Below are positions 18,251 through 27,418 of a DNA stretch of 64,000 nt, in pieces. A program made the translations under genes and the position numbers. The stretch spans positions 62,001 to 126,000 of the forward strand of contig JAUJOZ010000003.1 in NCBI GenBank assembly GCA_030447415.1, in the 5' to 3' direction. The notes below the pieces were generated by a model, which was not told the origin of the DNA, searched no databases, and saw nothing but the letters and a program-made list of their open reading frames with translations. The stretch is from Thermomicrobiales bacterium. GTDB taxonomy: Bacteria; Chloroflexota; Chloroflexia; Thermomicrobiales; UBA6265. The first letter of the stretch is position 1. Each line of letters begins with the position of its first letter.

Positions 18251-19573
18251 ATGACGACCCAAGTGCTTGCGACACTGCGACAAGCGCGGGAGGCAACGGG
18301 CCAGGCGCTGGACCGCTACCGGGATGTCCTCGCGACGCACGACCCCCGTCTGCTGCTGGGCGCCGGGGTCGTCTCGGTCGTGGGCGATTGGTTCAACACC
18401 GTCGCCCTTCTGGTGCTCGCGAACCGGATCGGCGAGGGGCCGCTCGGCGTCGGCGGACTCTTGGCGGTGCGCGTCCTGCCCGGTGTGCTGCTCCAGGGAC
18501 CGGCGGGAGCGCTGGTCGACCGGCTGCCGGGACGCCGCCTGCTCGTGACGGTTGAGCTCCTCATGGCGGCCGTCGCTGCCTCGTTCGTGGTTCTCAACGC
18601 CGTCCCCAACCTTTGGCTCCTCTACGCCCTGGCGTTCGCGCTGGAAGGGCTCAACACGATTGCCCGGCCGGCGTTCCTGGTCCAGTTCACCGGCGCGGTC
18701 CCACCGGAGCGACGGGCCAGCGCGAACGGGCTCCTCTGGATGGGGTGGACCGTTGCCCAGGCGCTAGGCACGCTGCTGGGAGGTCTGCTCCTGACCCCAC
18801 TGGGCGCGACCCCGCTCTTCCTCCTGAACGCCCTCACCTTCGTCGCGATCGCCTTCGCCGTCACCCGCGTGCGGGGCGACGCGAGCGTCGAGCCGGTCAC
18901 GGCGTCGGACCACGCGGCAGGCGACGGAGCCCACGCTGAGGCCAGAACCCCGGGGTACCGAGCGCTCTTCCGCCTCGACGTGGTCGCGTTCGCCGCGATC
19001 ACGCTCTCCGCCTCCCTCCTCATTCGCGCCGCGGGCGCGCTCTTCGTCGTCCGCGGGGAGGAGTTGGGGCTCGGTGAAGGAGGCGTCGGCCCTCTGCTGG
19101 CAGCCGTTGCGGTCGGGCTCTTCCTCGGCGGTGCGCTGGCCGGTGCTGGGTCCCACACGGGACGCCAGACGCTCTACCTCGTCGCCGCGGCGGAAGCGGC
19201 AGCCGCCGCCGGTCTGGCCGTGTTCGGCGTCGCGGGTGGACCAACGGTGGCGCTCGTCGCCCTCGCCCTGACCGGCTTCACCTCCGAGGTGGCGGAGGTC
19301 GCGGGTCTGACGTACTTCCAGCACCGACTGCCGTCCGCCTTCTATGGTCGGTTCTTCTCCGTCATCTTGATGGCGGCGGCGCTGGGCGGCGCCGGCGGAG
19401 CGCTGCTGGGCCCACTGCTCGAACAAGAGGTCGGCGCCGGGCGCGCCCTCGTCGCTCTCGCCATCCCGGGAATCGGGCTCGCGATCGCCTTCGGCGTCGG
19501 CGCGAGAGCTCGCCCCGCCTCCAATCGCCCGACGCACCGTGGGACGGCCGCGACCTCGTCCGGCTGGGACTGA
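18251..19573 (+). CDS. MFS transporter
   Basis: A 440-residue major facilitator of the DHA/'MFS_3'-like group with about 11-12 predicted spans. The N-terminal pattern is LGAGVVSVVGDWFNTVALLV with GDW in span 1, followed by LPGVLLQGPAGALVDRLPGR (motif A, loop 2-3). These are typical of the enterobactin-exporter-like (EntS) family. The second half starts about residue 238. It likely exports a small molecule or drug. ATG 18251 was chosen since the family starts just before this helix; upstream codons are Arg/Pro-rich. There is no regulator nearby to hint at a substrate. Confidence 0.85.
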   Translation: MTTQVLATLRQAREATGQALDRYRDVLATHDPRLLLGAGVVSVVGDWFNTVALLVLANRIGEGPLGVGGLLAVRVLPGVLLQGPAGALVDRLPGRRLLVTVELLMAAVAASFVVLNAVPNLWLLYALAFALEGLNTIARPAFLVQFTGAVPPERRASANGLLWMGWTVAQALGTLLGGLLLTPLGATPLFLLNALTFVAIAFAVTRVRGDASVEPVTASDHAAGDGAHAEARTPGYRALFRLDVVAFAAITLSASLLIRAAGALFVVRGEELGLGEGGVGPLLAAVAVGLFLGGALAGAGSHTGRQTLYLVAAAEAAAAAGLAVFGVAGGPTVALVALALTGFTSEVAEVAGLTYFQHRLPSAFYGRFFSVILMAAALGGAGGALLGPLLEQEVGAGRALVALAIPGIGLAIAFGVGARARPASNRPTHRGTAATSSGWD

Positions 19574-19604
19574 GTCGGACCGACCGTCGGCACGGTGCCA
19601 GGGG

Positions 19605-20792
19605 CTAAGCGCCTGGGTGGAGGCGGCCGTGCGCCCGCATCACCTCGCGCAGCCGGTCGTGCGGCAGGGCCTGCACCGTGTGGCCGTCGCGGCCGGTCAT
19701 CGTCTCGGCGGCAATCATCGCGTTGAGCACCGCCTCCGCCGTCGCCTCGATCGTCGCTTGGAAGACCGGATTGATCCGGTCGTCCGCCAGGTGGCGACCG
19801 CTGAGAAACGGTGTCTCGGCTGTCCGGTCGACGCGGTTCTCCCGCGCGTTGGAGAAGGCGATGAGGAGGTCACCGGACGTATGGCCCGCCGCCGCGCCCA
19901 CGCGGCTGAGCCCGAGCATTCCGCGGCGGCAGAGCCGGCCGAGCTGGCGATCGGTGAGCGGGAGATCGGTGCCGATGACCACGATCACCGATCCTTCCCT
20001 GGCAGAAAGGGTCTCGCCGCCCACGGGCCACTCCTCCGAGTCGCCGACCAGCGCCCGCCCCACCGGCACGCCGTCGACCAACAACTGCGGCGCTCGCCCG
20101 AAGTTCCCCTGGACGAGGACGCCGATGGTGTAGGTGGCATCCTCCACTTGAACCGTCCGGGAGGCCGTGCCGATCCCGCCTTTGAAGCCGAAGAGAAGCA
20201 TGCCGGTGCCACCGCCGACGTTCCCCTCCGCCACCGGACCACCGCTCGCTCCGTCGAGCGCGGCCCAGACGTGTTCGCGGGTGACGTGCTGACCGCTCGT
20301 GTCGTTGAGGTAGCCGTCGAACGTTTCGGCGACGACGGGGATGACGAACGTGTCCATCCCCAGCCCCGGCTCCTGGCGGCCCAGCCACTCGACGCACGCC
20401 CGGTGCGCCGCCCCCACCGAATGGGTGTTGGTCAGCAGGATCGGACTTTCGAGCAGCCCGTACTCGTCGACCTGTGAGCGGCCGGTGATCTCGCCGGAGC
20501 CGTTGAGGACGCCGATCGCGGCCGGTACCTTCCAGGCAAAGGCGGACCCCTCGTGCGGATGGATCGCCGTCACGCCCGTGCGGGCCGGCCCCTTCCCGAC
20601 CCGCAACGCCCCCTCGCCGTGGACGACCGTCGCGTGCCCGACGCGTATCCCCGGCACGTCGGTGATGGCGTTGAGGGGTCCAGTCGGCAGCGTCCCGATC
20701 TCGATGCCGAGATGGCGCAACCGAGGACGCTGACCCGATTCAGGCGCGTTCGGGACCGTCGGGTTCACCACGCCCCCCTCATCAGACGTCAC
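19605..20792 (-). CDS. P1 family (DmpA-like) aminopeptidase
   Basis: A 395-residue N-terminal-nucleophile hydrolase. The N-terminal part has LGIEIGTLPTGPLNAITDVP and IRVGHATVVHG. The middle has VAEGNVGGGTGMLLFGFKGG. The autoprocessing site is in EGSVIVVIGTDLPLTDRQL, where cleavage before the Ser exposes the catalytic N-terminus in DmpA. The family cleaves D- or L-amino acid amides and peptides, or beta-peptides (BapA). Length and motifs fit DmpA. The start is GTG 20792. The class III aminotransferase ends 76 bp upstream on the same strand, with a hairpin between. Confidence 0.88.
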   Translation of the reverse strand: MTSDEGGVVNPTVPNAPESGQRPRLRHLGIEIGTLPTGPLNAITDVPGIRVGHATVVHGEGALRVGKGPARTGVTAIHPHEGSAFAWKVPAAIGVLNGSGEITGRSQVDEYGLLESPILLTNTHSVGAAHRACVEWLGRQEPGLGMDTFVIPVVAETFDGYLNDTSGQHVTREHVWAALDGASGGPVAEGNVGGGTGMLLFGFKGGIGTASRTVQVEDATYTIGVLVQGNFGRAPQLLVDGVPVGRALVGDSEEWPVGGETLSAREGSVIVVIGTDLPLTDRQLGRLCRRGMLGLSRVGAAAGHTSGDLLIAFSNARENRVDRTAETPFLSGRHLADDRINPVFQATIEATAEAVLNAMIAAETMTGRDGHTVQALPHDRLREVMRAHGRLHPGA

Positions 20793-20800
20793 AACGATCG

Positions 20801-20828
20801 GCAGGGGCGACGCACGCGTCGCCCCTGC
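20801..20828. terminator. Hairpin between aminotransferase and peptidase genes
   Basis: A 12-bp perfect stem GCAGGGGCGACG / CGTCGCCCCTGC has a 4-nt loop, CACG. It follows the minus-strand aminotransferase stop by 40 bp. No U-tract follows, so the assignment is moderate. Confidence 0.5.
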
Positions 20829-20867
20829 GAGCGGTGATCCTTGAATCCCTGCCGCCTCCGGCCCCCG

Positions 20868-22304
20868 TTAGCCTTCAATCTCGGCCGCGTGCTCGCGCTC
20901 GGCAATGGTGAGCGCCTCGTCGGTGACGGTAACCATGCGGTCGATCTCGTCCTTGGTCACCACCAGCGGCGGGGCAAACTGCATCACATCCCAGACCCGG
21001 GTCACCAACCCACGTTCCTGGACCAGCGCATTGAGGCGCTTGGCGAAGGTCGAGTCCTTTCCCATCTTCGCCCGGGTTTCCTTGTTTCGGACCAGATCGA
21101 TGGCGCACATCAGGCCGATGCCCCGGACGTCGCCGACGGTCGGGTGACCGCGCAGCTCCTCCAGCCGGGCCTTGAGGTACTCACCCTTCTCGGCACCCTG
21201 CGCCACCAGCCCTTCGTCGGCGAAGACTTGGAGGTTGCGCAACCCGGCGGCACAGGCGACGGAGTGGCCGCCGAAGGTGAGGAGATGGCCGATGCCGACC
21301 GTCTTCTGCTCCTTGAACCCCTCGAAGACGGCGCCGCGGACGATAGCAGCCGCCACGGGGGCATAGCCCGATGAGAGGCCCTTCGCCATTGTCATGATGT
21401 CGGGAACGATGCCGTAGTGCTCGGTGGCGAACATCTTGCCGGTCCGCCCGAAACCGTTGATCACCTCGTCGGCGATCAGCAGCACCCCGTGCCGGTCGCA
21501 GATCTCGCGCAACATTCGCCAGTAGATCGGCGATGGGACGTGGACGCCGGCCGCGGTCGAGATCGGCTCGGCGATCACCGCGGCGACCGTGTCCGGTCCC
21601 TGATTCTCGATCTCCTGCTCGACGTAGCGGGCCGCCATGATGTCGGCCTGCTCGCCCTCCACCCCGAAGTCGGAGCGGTAGCGGTTCGGGTGCGGGACGT
21701 GCGAGACGCCGTACATGAAGGGTCCGAAGTGCGTCTCATTGCGGGATGCCGTCAAGCTCATCGCGCCCATCGTCATGCCGTGGTACGAACCCCGGCGGGC
21801 GATGACCTTGTAGCGCCGGGGGAAGCCGCGCATCGCCTGGACCTGCTTGGCGATCTTGAGGGCGGTCTCCACCGCCTCGGACCCGCCCGAACAGAAGAAG
21901 ACGCGCTCCAAGTCCCCCGGGGTGATGTCGGCCAGCAGGTCGGCGAGCTGAACGGCGGGGCCGGTCGTGAAGGAGGCGGAGGAGGCGTAGGCAAGCTTGG
22001 CGGCCTGGCGACCCATCGCCTCGGCGATCTCGGCCCGACCGTGGCCGGCGTTCACCACCCAGAGCCCGGACAGGCCGTCAAGGTACTCCCGGCCGTGGAT
22101 GTCCCACAGCGTCGAGCCCTGACCGCGGTCGAAGATGAGCAGGCCGCTCGGGCCGGACACGTCCTCCCACGGGGCGGTGTGGATCCAGACGTGGTCGAGC
22201 GCCGCCTGCTCCAGTGCCGCCGGCTCGAGTCCATTCGGGGCCGCGGCGGCGTGTCCGTTCTGTCCCTGCTCCCGCTCCGTCCCGCTCAGCGTCCCGCTCA
22301 CCAT
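20868..22304 (-). CDS. Class III PLP aminotransferase (omega-amino acid:pyruvate type)
   Basis: A 478-residue class III aminotransferase. Motifs in order: GREYLDGLSGLWVVNAGHGR, VFFCSGGSEAVETALKIAK, RRGSYHGMTMGAMSLT, LLIADEVINGFGRTGKMFA (PLP Asp in DEV), IMTMAKGLSSGYAPVAAAI (Schiff-base Lys in AKG), and LLTFGGHSVACAAGLRNL. This is the beta-alanine/taurine/omega-amine:pyruvate transaminase group. The substrate is not resolved. The DmpA-like peptidase downstream on the same strand could supply amines or beta-amino acids, but a hairpin separates them. Confidence 0.88.
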   Translation of the reverse strand: MVSGTLSGTEREQGQNGHAAAAPNGLEPAALEQAALDHVWIHTAPWEDVSGPSGLLIFDRGQGSTLWDIHGREYLDGLSGLWVVNAGHGRAEIAEAMGRQAAKLAYASSASFTTGPAVQLADLLADITPGDLERVFFCSGGSEAVETALKIAKQVQAMRGFPRRYKVIARRGSYHGMTMGAMSLTASRNETHFGPFMYGVSHVPHPNRYRSDFGVEGEQADIMAARYVEQEIENQGPDTVAAVIAEPISTAAGVHVPSPIYWRMLREICDRHGVLLIADEVINGFGRTGKMFATEHYGIVPDIMTMAKGLSSGYAPVAAAIVRGAVFEGFKEQKTVGIGHLLTFGGHSVACAAGLRNLQVFADEGLVAQGAEKGEYLKARLEELRGHPTVGDVRGIGLMCAIDLVRNKETRAKMGKDSTFAKRLNALVQERGLVTRVWDVMQFAPPLVVTKDEIDRMVTVTDEALTIAEREHAAEIEG

Positions 22305-22543
22305 GTCCGTGGCCTCCTCTGCGTGGTCAAGCCGGGCGCGCCGAGACGGTCGCGGCGGGGTGCCGCGGGGCGCTGACCCGTTGTCGCGTGCGGACGAATG
22401 ATAGCAGAGGCGATCCGGCCCACCCGGGACGGGGGTGGTTCACGACGAGGGAGGTCGGAGAGGTGGAGGACGGCGACGAAGCGGTCCGGCCAGCATCGGC
22501 ATAATGCGGAGAAGCGTCACGCGATGGGCCGGAGGGAGTTTCC

Positions 22544-23662
22544 ATGGACGATGACCCGTCGGTGGGTGGCGGAGCGGTCGGGAAGGCCGGGGACACGGGC
22601 ATACCTCCCATGGACGAAGCGACGATTCGTGCCGCTCTTGCGCGTCTGACGGACGACCGCGGCGTGCTCCTGGTGCCGAACGAGGCTGTCACGGGCGTGG
22701 TCGTCGAGGGCGACTGGGTCGCGGTCGTGCTTAACCCGGAGCAGGTCCCCCAAGACGTCCTCCCCCGCGTGCATCGCCACCTCGCCGCCGCCTTCCCCGG
22801 CGCGGCGATCGAGGCGCGGCTGGCCGACCGGGTCCATCGCGGGGGCGCGGGGTTCGGCATCGGCCGCCACGTCGTCGCCGTCCTGGGCGGCAAGGGTGGC
22901 GTCGGCAAATCGACCGTCGCCATCAACCTTGCCCTGACGCTCTCGGCGATGGGTGCGAAGGTTGGTCTGCTCGACGGCGACCTCAACGCTCCCGACATCC
23001 CGCACATGCTCGGCGTCCATCCCCGTGAGCGCCCGAGCGGTGTCGGCTGGGACCTGTGGAAGACCGACGTCACCCCGCCCTCACGATGGCGACGCCCCTA
23101 CGCGCGGTTTGGCCTCGAGGTAATGTCAACCGGGTTCGTCATTGCCGAAGATCAACCGCCGCTGATGACGAGCCGGCTGATGGTCTCGGCGCTCCTGCGT
23201 CACCTCATCTTCGAGGTCGCTTGGCGCGGCGACATCCTCCTCCTCGACGCCCCGCCCGGCACCGGAGACGAGCTGCAGGTGATGGTTCGGGAGCTGCCGC
23301 TGTCGGGCGCGATCTTCGTGACAACCCCCCAGGACCTGGCGCAGATGGACGCGGAGCGCACCCTCACGCTCCTCTCCGAGCACGGGGTCCCGGTGATCGG
23401 GATGGTCCAGAACATGGCGTCGCTGCAGTGCCCCCACTGCCAGGGGGAAATCGACATGTTCGCGCAGTCCTCGCGATTGGCCGACACCGGCGTACCCGTA
23501 CTCGGCCGGATCCCATTCGATACCCGACTCTCTGAAGGGGCAGACCGGGGGGAGCCGCTGGTACTTGGCGACGTTCGCGGGCTGGTCGCCGGCGAGTTCG
23601 CTCGAATCGGCCACTTGGTGCGCCGCTGGCTGGCGAATCGTGACGCCGTCGAGGGCAGGTGA
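22544..23662 (+). CDS. mrp: Mrp/NBP35-type Fe-S cluster carrier ATPase
   Basis: A 372-residue MinD-like P-loop ATPase of the Mrp/ApbC family. An N-terminal DUF59-like part (MDEATIRAALARLTDDRGV) is followed by the deviant Walker A GGKGGVGKSTVAINLAL (about residue 120), LLDGDLNAPDIPHMLG, and LLLDAPPGTGDELQVMV. The C-terminal CPHC (about residue 298) is the family's Cys pair that binds a bridging [4Fe-4S] cluster in the dimer. It matures Fe-S proteins; clients in this window could include NadA and the radical SAM protein. The start is ATG 22544 with GGAGGGAG 5 bp upstream. Confidence 0.93.
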   Translation: MDDDPSVGGGAVGKAGDTGIPPMDEATIRAALARLTDDRGVLLVPNEAVTGVVVEGDWVAVVLNPEQVPQDVLPRVHRHLAAAFPGAAIEARLADRVHRGGAGFGIGRHVVAVLGGKGGVGKSTVAINLALTLSAMGAKVGLLDGDLNAPDIPHMLGVHPRERPSGVGWDLWKTDVTPPSRWRRPYARFGLEVMSTGFVIAEDQPPLMTSRLMVSALLRHLIFEVAWRGDILLLDAPPGTGDELQVMVRELPLSGAIFVTTPQDLAQMDAERTLTLLSEHGVPVIGMVQNMASLQCPHCQGEIDMFAQSSRLADTGVPVLGRIPFDTRLSEGADRGEPLVLGDVRGLVAGEFARIGHLVRRWLANRDAVEGR

Positions 23663-23852
23663 CGTCCCTCGATTGTCCCCCGTCAGGGCGCGAGGGCCCC
23701 GCCCTCGTGCACAATCACCGTGCGCAGGGCGGGCGATTGGGCCACGGCACGGGACAAACGGCCGCCGGCACGACGCTGGCACGCGATGTGATCTGTGCGC
23801 CCTTGATAGACTGGCATCTCGCCCCGGCCCGGGGTCGTCTTGGCAGAGTCCG

Positions 23853-25109
23853 ATGCAGCAAATCCCTCAGGCACGGAACGTGGAGCCGACGCAGGACCAA
23901 CCGCCTGTCATCGCCTCGGTGACGGCGCCGATCACCCCCGCGCGCGTGATGGTCTACACGGCGGCCGTCCTCTTCGTCATCGGCTTGGCCTGGTTCCTGA
24001 TTCAGATTCGGTCGATCCTACTCCTGCTCATCCTCGGCATCCTGGTCGGCGCCGCCATGGATCCGCTGGTCTACCGACTGCGTCAGCGAGGGCTGTCCCG
24101 CGGGCAAGCCATCGCCACGATCTACCTCATCATTGCCGCTTCCCTTGGGCTGAGCCTCTACCTAGTGACGCCGCCGCTCATCGACCAGGCGACCGCCTTC
24201 TACAACAATACCCAGGAGGAGCCGACGCTGTTCGACGACCTGCGGACGCGGGCCGCGACCAGCGGCAATGGCTTCATTCAGACGACGGGGCCGCGAACGA
24301 TCAATCGCATCGAGGACGCGTACAACTCATTGCTGACCAGCCCGGGCACGGTCGGCTCTCAGGCGTTGACTGTCCTGACCTCCGTGCTCGGCGTCCTCTT
24401 CACGACCGTGTCGGTTCTGATCGTGGCCTTTTACTGGATGACGGAGAAGGCGCTGATCAAGCGGGTCGTCCTTGGCCTCTTTCCCCTGGACAAGCGCGAC
24501 CGGGCGCACACCACCTGGGATGGGATCGAGGCCCGCATCGGCGGCTGGACGCGGGGCCAGCTCATCCTCATGCTCGTGATCGGCGTCCTCTCGGGCATCG
24601 CCTACTTCGCAATGGGGCTGCGGTTCTGGCTGCCGCTGGCAATCTTCGCTGGGATCACCGAGCTGATTCCGTTCGTCGGACCGTTCCTCGGCGGCGGAGC
24701 GGCGTTCATTGTGGCCCTCACCGACTCGTGGCAAAAGGCCCTCATCGTGGTCGCCTTCGTCGTCGTCCTCCAGCAAATCGAGGGGAACGTCCTGGTTCCC
24801 CGGGTGATGCAGAACGCGGTCGGGATGACACCTTTGACCGTCATCCTCGCGGTGCTGACCGGGAGCGTGCTCCTCGGTCCCTTTGGGGCCGTCCTTGCCA
24901 TCCCGGTCGGCGCCGCCGTTCAGGTCCTGATTCAGGATCTACTCCAGGCGCGGGAATCGACCCCGGATACCGGCGCGACGGGCCACCGCGTCGCCGCCGC
25001 CCTCGCCGGCCAACCAGTGCCGTCGCCGCCCGCGGGCGGCGCGCCGGGCGGCAACGCGCGGGCGGTGGAACTGGCCCGTCCACCGGCGCAACCAGGGCAC
25101 CGAGGCTGA
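23853..25109 (+). CDS. AI-2E family transporter
   Basis: A 418-residue membrane protein of the AI-2E (TqsA/PerM-like) family with about seven to eight spans: VLFVIGLAWFLIQIRSILLL near the start, then LLLILGILVGAAMDPLV. The signature ELIPFVGPFLGGGAAFIVAL and the following QQIEGNVLVPRVMQNAVGM with TPLTVILAVLTGS are diagnostic. Some members export autoinducer-2, while others are Na+/H+ antiporters, so a quorum role should not be assumed. ATG 23853 precedes the conserved first helix. The C-terminal 45 residues are disordered (Gly/Ala/Pro). Confidence 0.9.
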   Translation: MQQIPQARNVEPTQDQPPVIASVTAPITPARVMVYTAAVLFVIGLAWFLIQIRSILLLLILGILVGAAMDPLVYRLRQRGLSRGQAIATIYLIIAASLGLSLYLVTPPLIDQATAFYNNTQEEPTLFDDLRTRAATSGNGFIQTTGPRTINRIEDAYNSLLTSPGTVGSQALTVLTSVLGVLFTTVSVLIVAFYWMTEKALIKRVVLGLFPLDKRDRAHTTWDGIEARIGGWTRGQLILMLVIGVLSGIAYFAMGLRFWLPLAIFAGITELIPFVGPFLGGGAAFIVALTDSWQKALIVVAFVVVLQQIEGNVLVPRVMQNAVGMTPLTVILAVLTGSVLLGPFGAVLAIPVGAAVQVLIQDLLQARESTPDTGATGHRVAAALAGQPVPSPPAGGAPGGNARAVELARPPAQPGHRG

Positions 25110-25181
25110 TAGTTTTTTGCGCGAGCCCCGAGGGGACGGCCGCTGGGGGGAGCCTGATGTTCGAGTGGCAGGGGTGGTCTG

Positions 25182-26249
25182 ATGCAGCAACGCGGGGCGG
25201 TCGATCCGGGGGGTGGCGGGGGCGGTCAAATCCGCTCGACCGTCGTCGGAGTATTCGAGGACAACCTCGACACGGAGCAGGCGCTCGCCACGCTGCGTAA
25301 GGCGCACGTTCCCGCCGATCGGGTTTCCGTGCTGGTCCGGGACCCCGATGCCGCCGACAACAGCCCCGCTGAGGCCGCCATTGAAGTGGCGCGGGCGATC
25401 GCGGCGACGGCGCTGGAGGCGATGGGCAACTGGCTGCACGGGTTGGCGGCGTTGATCGTGCCGGAGCGCGGAACCTTCCTCGTCGCCGGTCCCCTGGGCG
25501 CTGCGCTCGCGGGCATCAGCGCAGCGCACGAGCGCGCCGCCACCGCGCTTACCGGGTCAGCGCCGGCCAGCACTGCCGCGCTCGACAACGTGCTCCAGGA
25601 GTTCGGCTTCGGCCCAGAGGAAGCGGCGTACCTCGAAAGCCGCCTCACGGCAGGTGCGCCGCTGGTCGCGGTGACTGCGGTCGATGCGAACGAACTCTCC
25701 AGGGTGCGCCAGATCTTCGCCGATAACAACGCCGTCCACATCGGCATGGCGCAGACCGACGCCCGCATCGTCGACGAGGCGCAGGCGCTGCTCGCGGCCC
25801 CGCCCGAGGTTGCCAGCGGCGGCGACGTAGTGGTCACCGACGCTGTGGCGCCCCTCCGTAAGCTGTGCGGCGAGGGCGATGCCACCGCCTGGTCGGCCGA
25901 ACTCTGTGGGCGGGCGGTGGTCGACGCGGTCGGCGCCGAGGTAGGAGCGATTGACGACCTATTGGTTGACGCCGTCCCCTACCCTGCCGCCCCGGCGCCC
26001 GGCCGCGCCGCGCTGCGCTACGTGATCGTCGCCTACGGCGGGATGCTGGGTCTTGGGCGGCACCGCGTGGCGGTGCCGCCGGGCGAGATCGACTTGAACA
26101 CCGTCCCGGCGCGTCTCATGGTCGCCAAGGATGTCGTCCACCACGCGCCCGGCTACGACGCGTCCTCCCCGTTCAGCCGCCGCGAGGAACAGGCCGTCTG
26201 CGCTTATTTCGGCTGCACACCGTACTGGCTGGCGGAGGAGCACCGGTAG
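25182..26249 (+). CDS. Stress protein with YflT-like and PRC-barrel domains
   Basis: A 355-residue cytoplasmic protein with two modules. Residues about 18-60 (STVVGVFEDNLDTEQALATL and KAHVPADRVSVLVRD) match the general-stress 17M/YflT domain. A helical, Gly/Ala-rich stretch and a second copy-like half (EFGFGPEEAAYLESRLTAG, VAVTAVDANELSRV) follow. From about residue 220 a PRC-barrel-like domain appears (LCGRAVVDAVGAEVGAIDDL, LRYVIVAYGGMLGLGRHRVA, VPPGEIDLNTVPARLMVAKD). PRC-barrels act in RNA processing, photosynthetic reaction centres and stress. Its exact role is unknown. It is a single gene with ATG 25182. Confidence 0.7.
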   Translation: MQQRGAVDPGGGGGGQIRSTVVGVFEDNLDTEQALATLRKAHVPADRVSVLVRDPDAADNSPAEAAIEVARAIAATALEAMGNWLHGLAALIVPERGTFLVAGPLGAALAGISAAHERAATALTGSAPASTAALDNVLQEFGFGPEEAAYLESRLTAGAPLVAVTAVDANELSRVRQIFADNNAVHIGMAQTDARIVDEAQALLAAPPEVASGGDVVVTDAVAPLRKLCGEGDATAWSAELCGRAVVDAVGAEVGAIDDLLVDAVPYPAAPAPGRAALRYVIVAYGGMLGLGRHRVAVPPGEIDLNTVPARLMVAKDVVHHAPGYDASSPFSRREEQAVCAYFGCTPYWLAEEHR

Positions 26250-26340
26250 TCGGTCGTCGGCGGGGAAGGCCAAGGGCACCGTAGACTCGGCGCGGCGCGC
26301 GGCTGGGGACGGGCCGCCGACAAACCGCTCCGCCGACCGA

Positions 26341-26799
26341 CTACCGATGACCGCCTTCGTCCCTCGCCTCCCGGATCGCCGCGAGCAACTCGGCCGGCGG
26401 CGGGGCGCCGGGGGCACGGTAGAGAATGCGGCCATCCTTGCCGACGACGACGACGGTCCGCTGGATGCCGGAGCCGTCGGGTTTGATCGCTCCGTAGGCG
26501 GCAGCCACCTGGCGGCCCTCGTCGACCAGCAAGTCGAAGGGGAAGTCCTGTGCCTCGATGAACGAGCGGTGGCTGACCGCGTCGTCCGGGTTCACGCCGT
26601 AGGGCTCGGTGTCAAGGTCGCGGAACTCCGCGACGGTGTCGCGCACGGCCGACAATTGGTTCGTTCAGCCGCTGGTCATGTCCTTGGGGTAGAAGATCAG
26701 CAGCGCCCGCTTGGTGCCGCGGAGGTCGCTCAAACGCACCTCGGCATCGTGCGCCCCCCGCAGCGTGAAGTCCGGGGCCAGTTCCCCAACCTCAACCAT
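26341..26799 (-). CDS. BCP/PrxQ-like peroxiredoxin with in-frame UGA (selenocysteine)
   Basis: A 152-residue thioredoxin-fold peroxiredoxin if one UGA is read as selenocysteine. From ATG 26799 it reads GELAPDFTLRGAHDAEVRL and ALLIFYPKDMTSG, then TGA (26665-26667), then TNQLSAVRDTVAEF, SHRSFIEAQDFPFDLLVDE and TVVVVGKDGRI in the same frame to a stop at 26341. Residue 45 (the TGA) is exactly where BCP/PrxQ proteins carry the peroxidatic Cys (PKDxTPGC). The protein has no other Cys, so it would be a one-Sec enzyme needing an external thiol reductant. A TACAAT box lies upstream at 26868-26873. A plain nonsense mutation is the alternative, but the downstream half is fully conserved. Confidence 0.85.
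26637..26654 (-). promoter_or_regulatory. Candidate bacterial SECIS hairpin
   Basis: In the mRNA sense, a 5-bp perfect stem TGTCG/CGACA with an 8-nt loop GCCGTGCG starts 11 nt after the UGA; the loop begins 16 nt after it. Known bacterial SECIS elements have a small apical stem-loop about 16-37 nt downstream of UGA with a G among the first two loop bases, which this has. The stem is short, so folding and SelB binding need testing. Confidence 0.6.
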
Positions 26800-27031
26800 G
26801 TCTCGTGCCCCTTCACTCCCCGCGCGGTGACCCACTCCGATCCCGTTCCTGATGCGACCGGACGCCGATTGTACCGGACCGACTCCCCGCTGAGGACGCG
26901 ACGCTACGCCACCCGTGTGGCGAGGACGACCGCGCTCGTCGGGGTGACCAGGAACTCCGTCGCCACAACGCGGGACTCGTTCAACCAGACGGCGCGCACC
27001 GGGTCCGGCTTGCCTCGCCACTCCGCCCGCC

Positions 27032-27295
27032 ATTGGCCTGCCCGGCCGCCTCCGCCGCCTCGCCGGCGACCCGCGCACCCCGCGCCGCGCCCGCTGGCTC
27101 CTCGTCGCCCTCGCGCTCTACCTCGCCACCCCGATCAACCTGATCCCGGACTTCATCCCCGTCCTCGACCAGGCCGACGACATCACGATCGCCGCCGTCG
27201 TCCTCGCTCTGGCGTGGCGCGCAATCCCGGCGGACGTCTGGGCGGAGCATTTTCCGCCCCGCGCCGGGGCCGCCGGGGAACACCGAGAGCGTTGA
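27032..27295 (+). CDS. YkvA/DUF1232 small membrane protein, start unclear
   Basis: The plus strand from about 27032 reads LPGRLRRLAGDPRTPRRAR, then LYLATPINLIPDFIPVLDQA and DDITIAAVVLALAWRAIP, ending TGA at 27295. This is the DUF1232 (YkvA) signature: 'Y.l.PiDliPDfIPvlG..DD' followed by a second hydrophobic segment. It is a small inner-membrane protein of unknown role. No ATG, GTG or TTG is in phase near the expected start; the frame is open back to 26948. An indel upstream or an unusual start (ATT 27032) is possible. It diverges from the peroxiredoxin gene. Confidence 0.65.
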   Translation: MGLPGRLRRLAGDPRTPRRARWLLVALALYLATPINLIPDFIPVLDQADDITIAAVVLALAWRAIPADVWAEHFPPRAGAAGEHRER

Positions 27296-27418
27296 AGCGG
27301 TCCAACACCCCGCTGCCAGCGCCTCTCCCGGCGTGGGCCGCGTGGATCAGGTCGCGAGCGTACCTGTATCTATGTGCCAAGCGGTGCCTTGCTGAGCATC
27401 GAAGCAGGCTGAGGACCG

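Noticed and set aside
23853-25109. AI-2E protein as evidence of AI-2 quorum sensing
   Set aside because: Family members include ion antiporters, and no luxS or lsr genes are visible.
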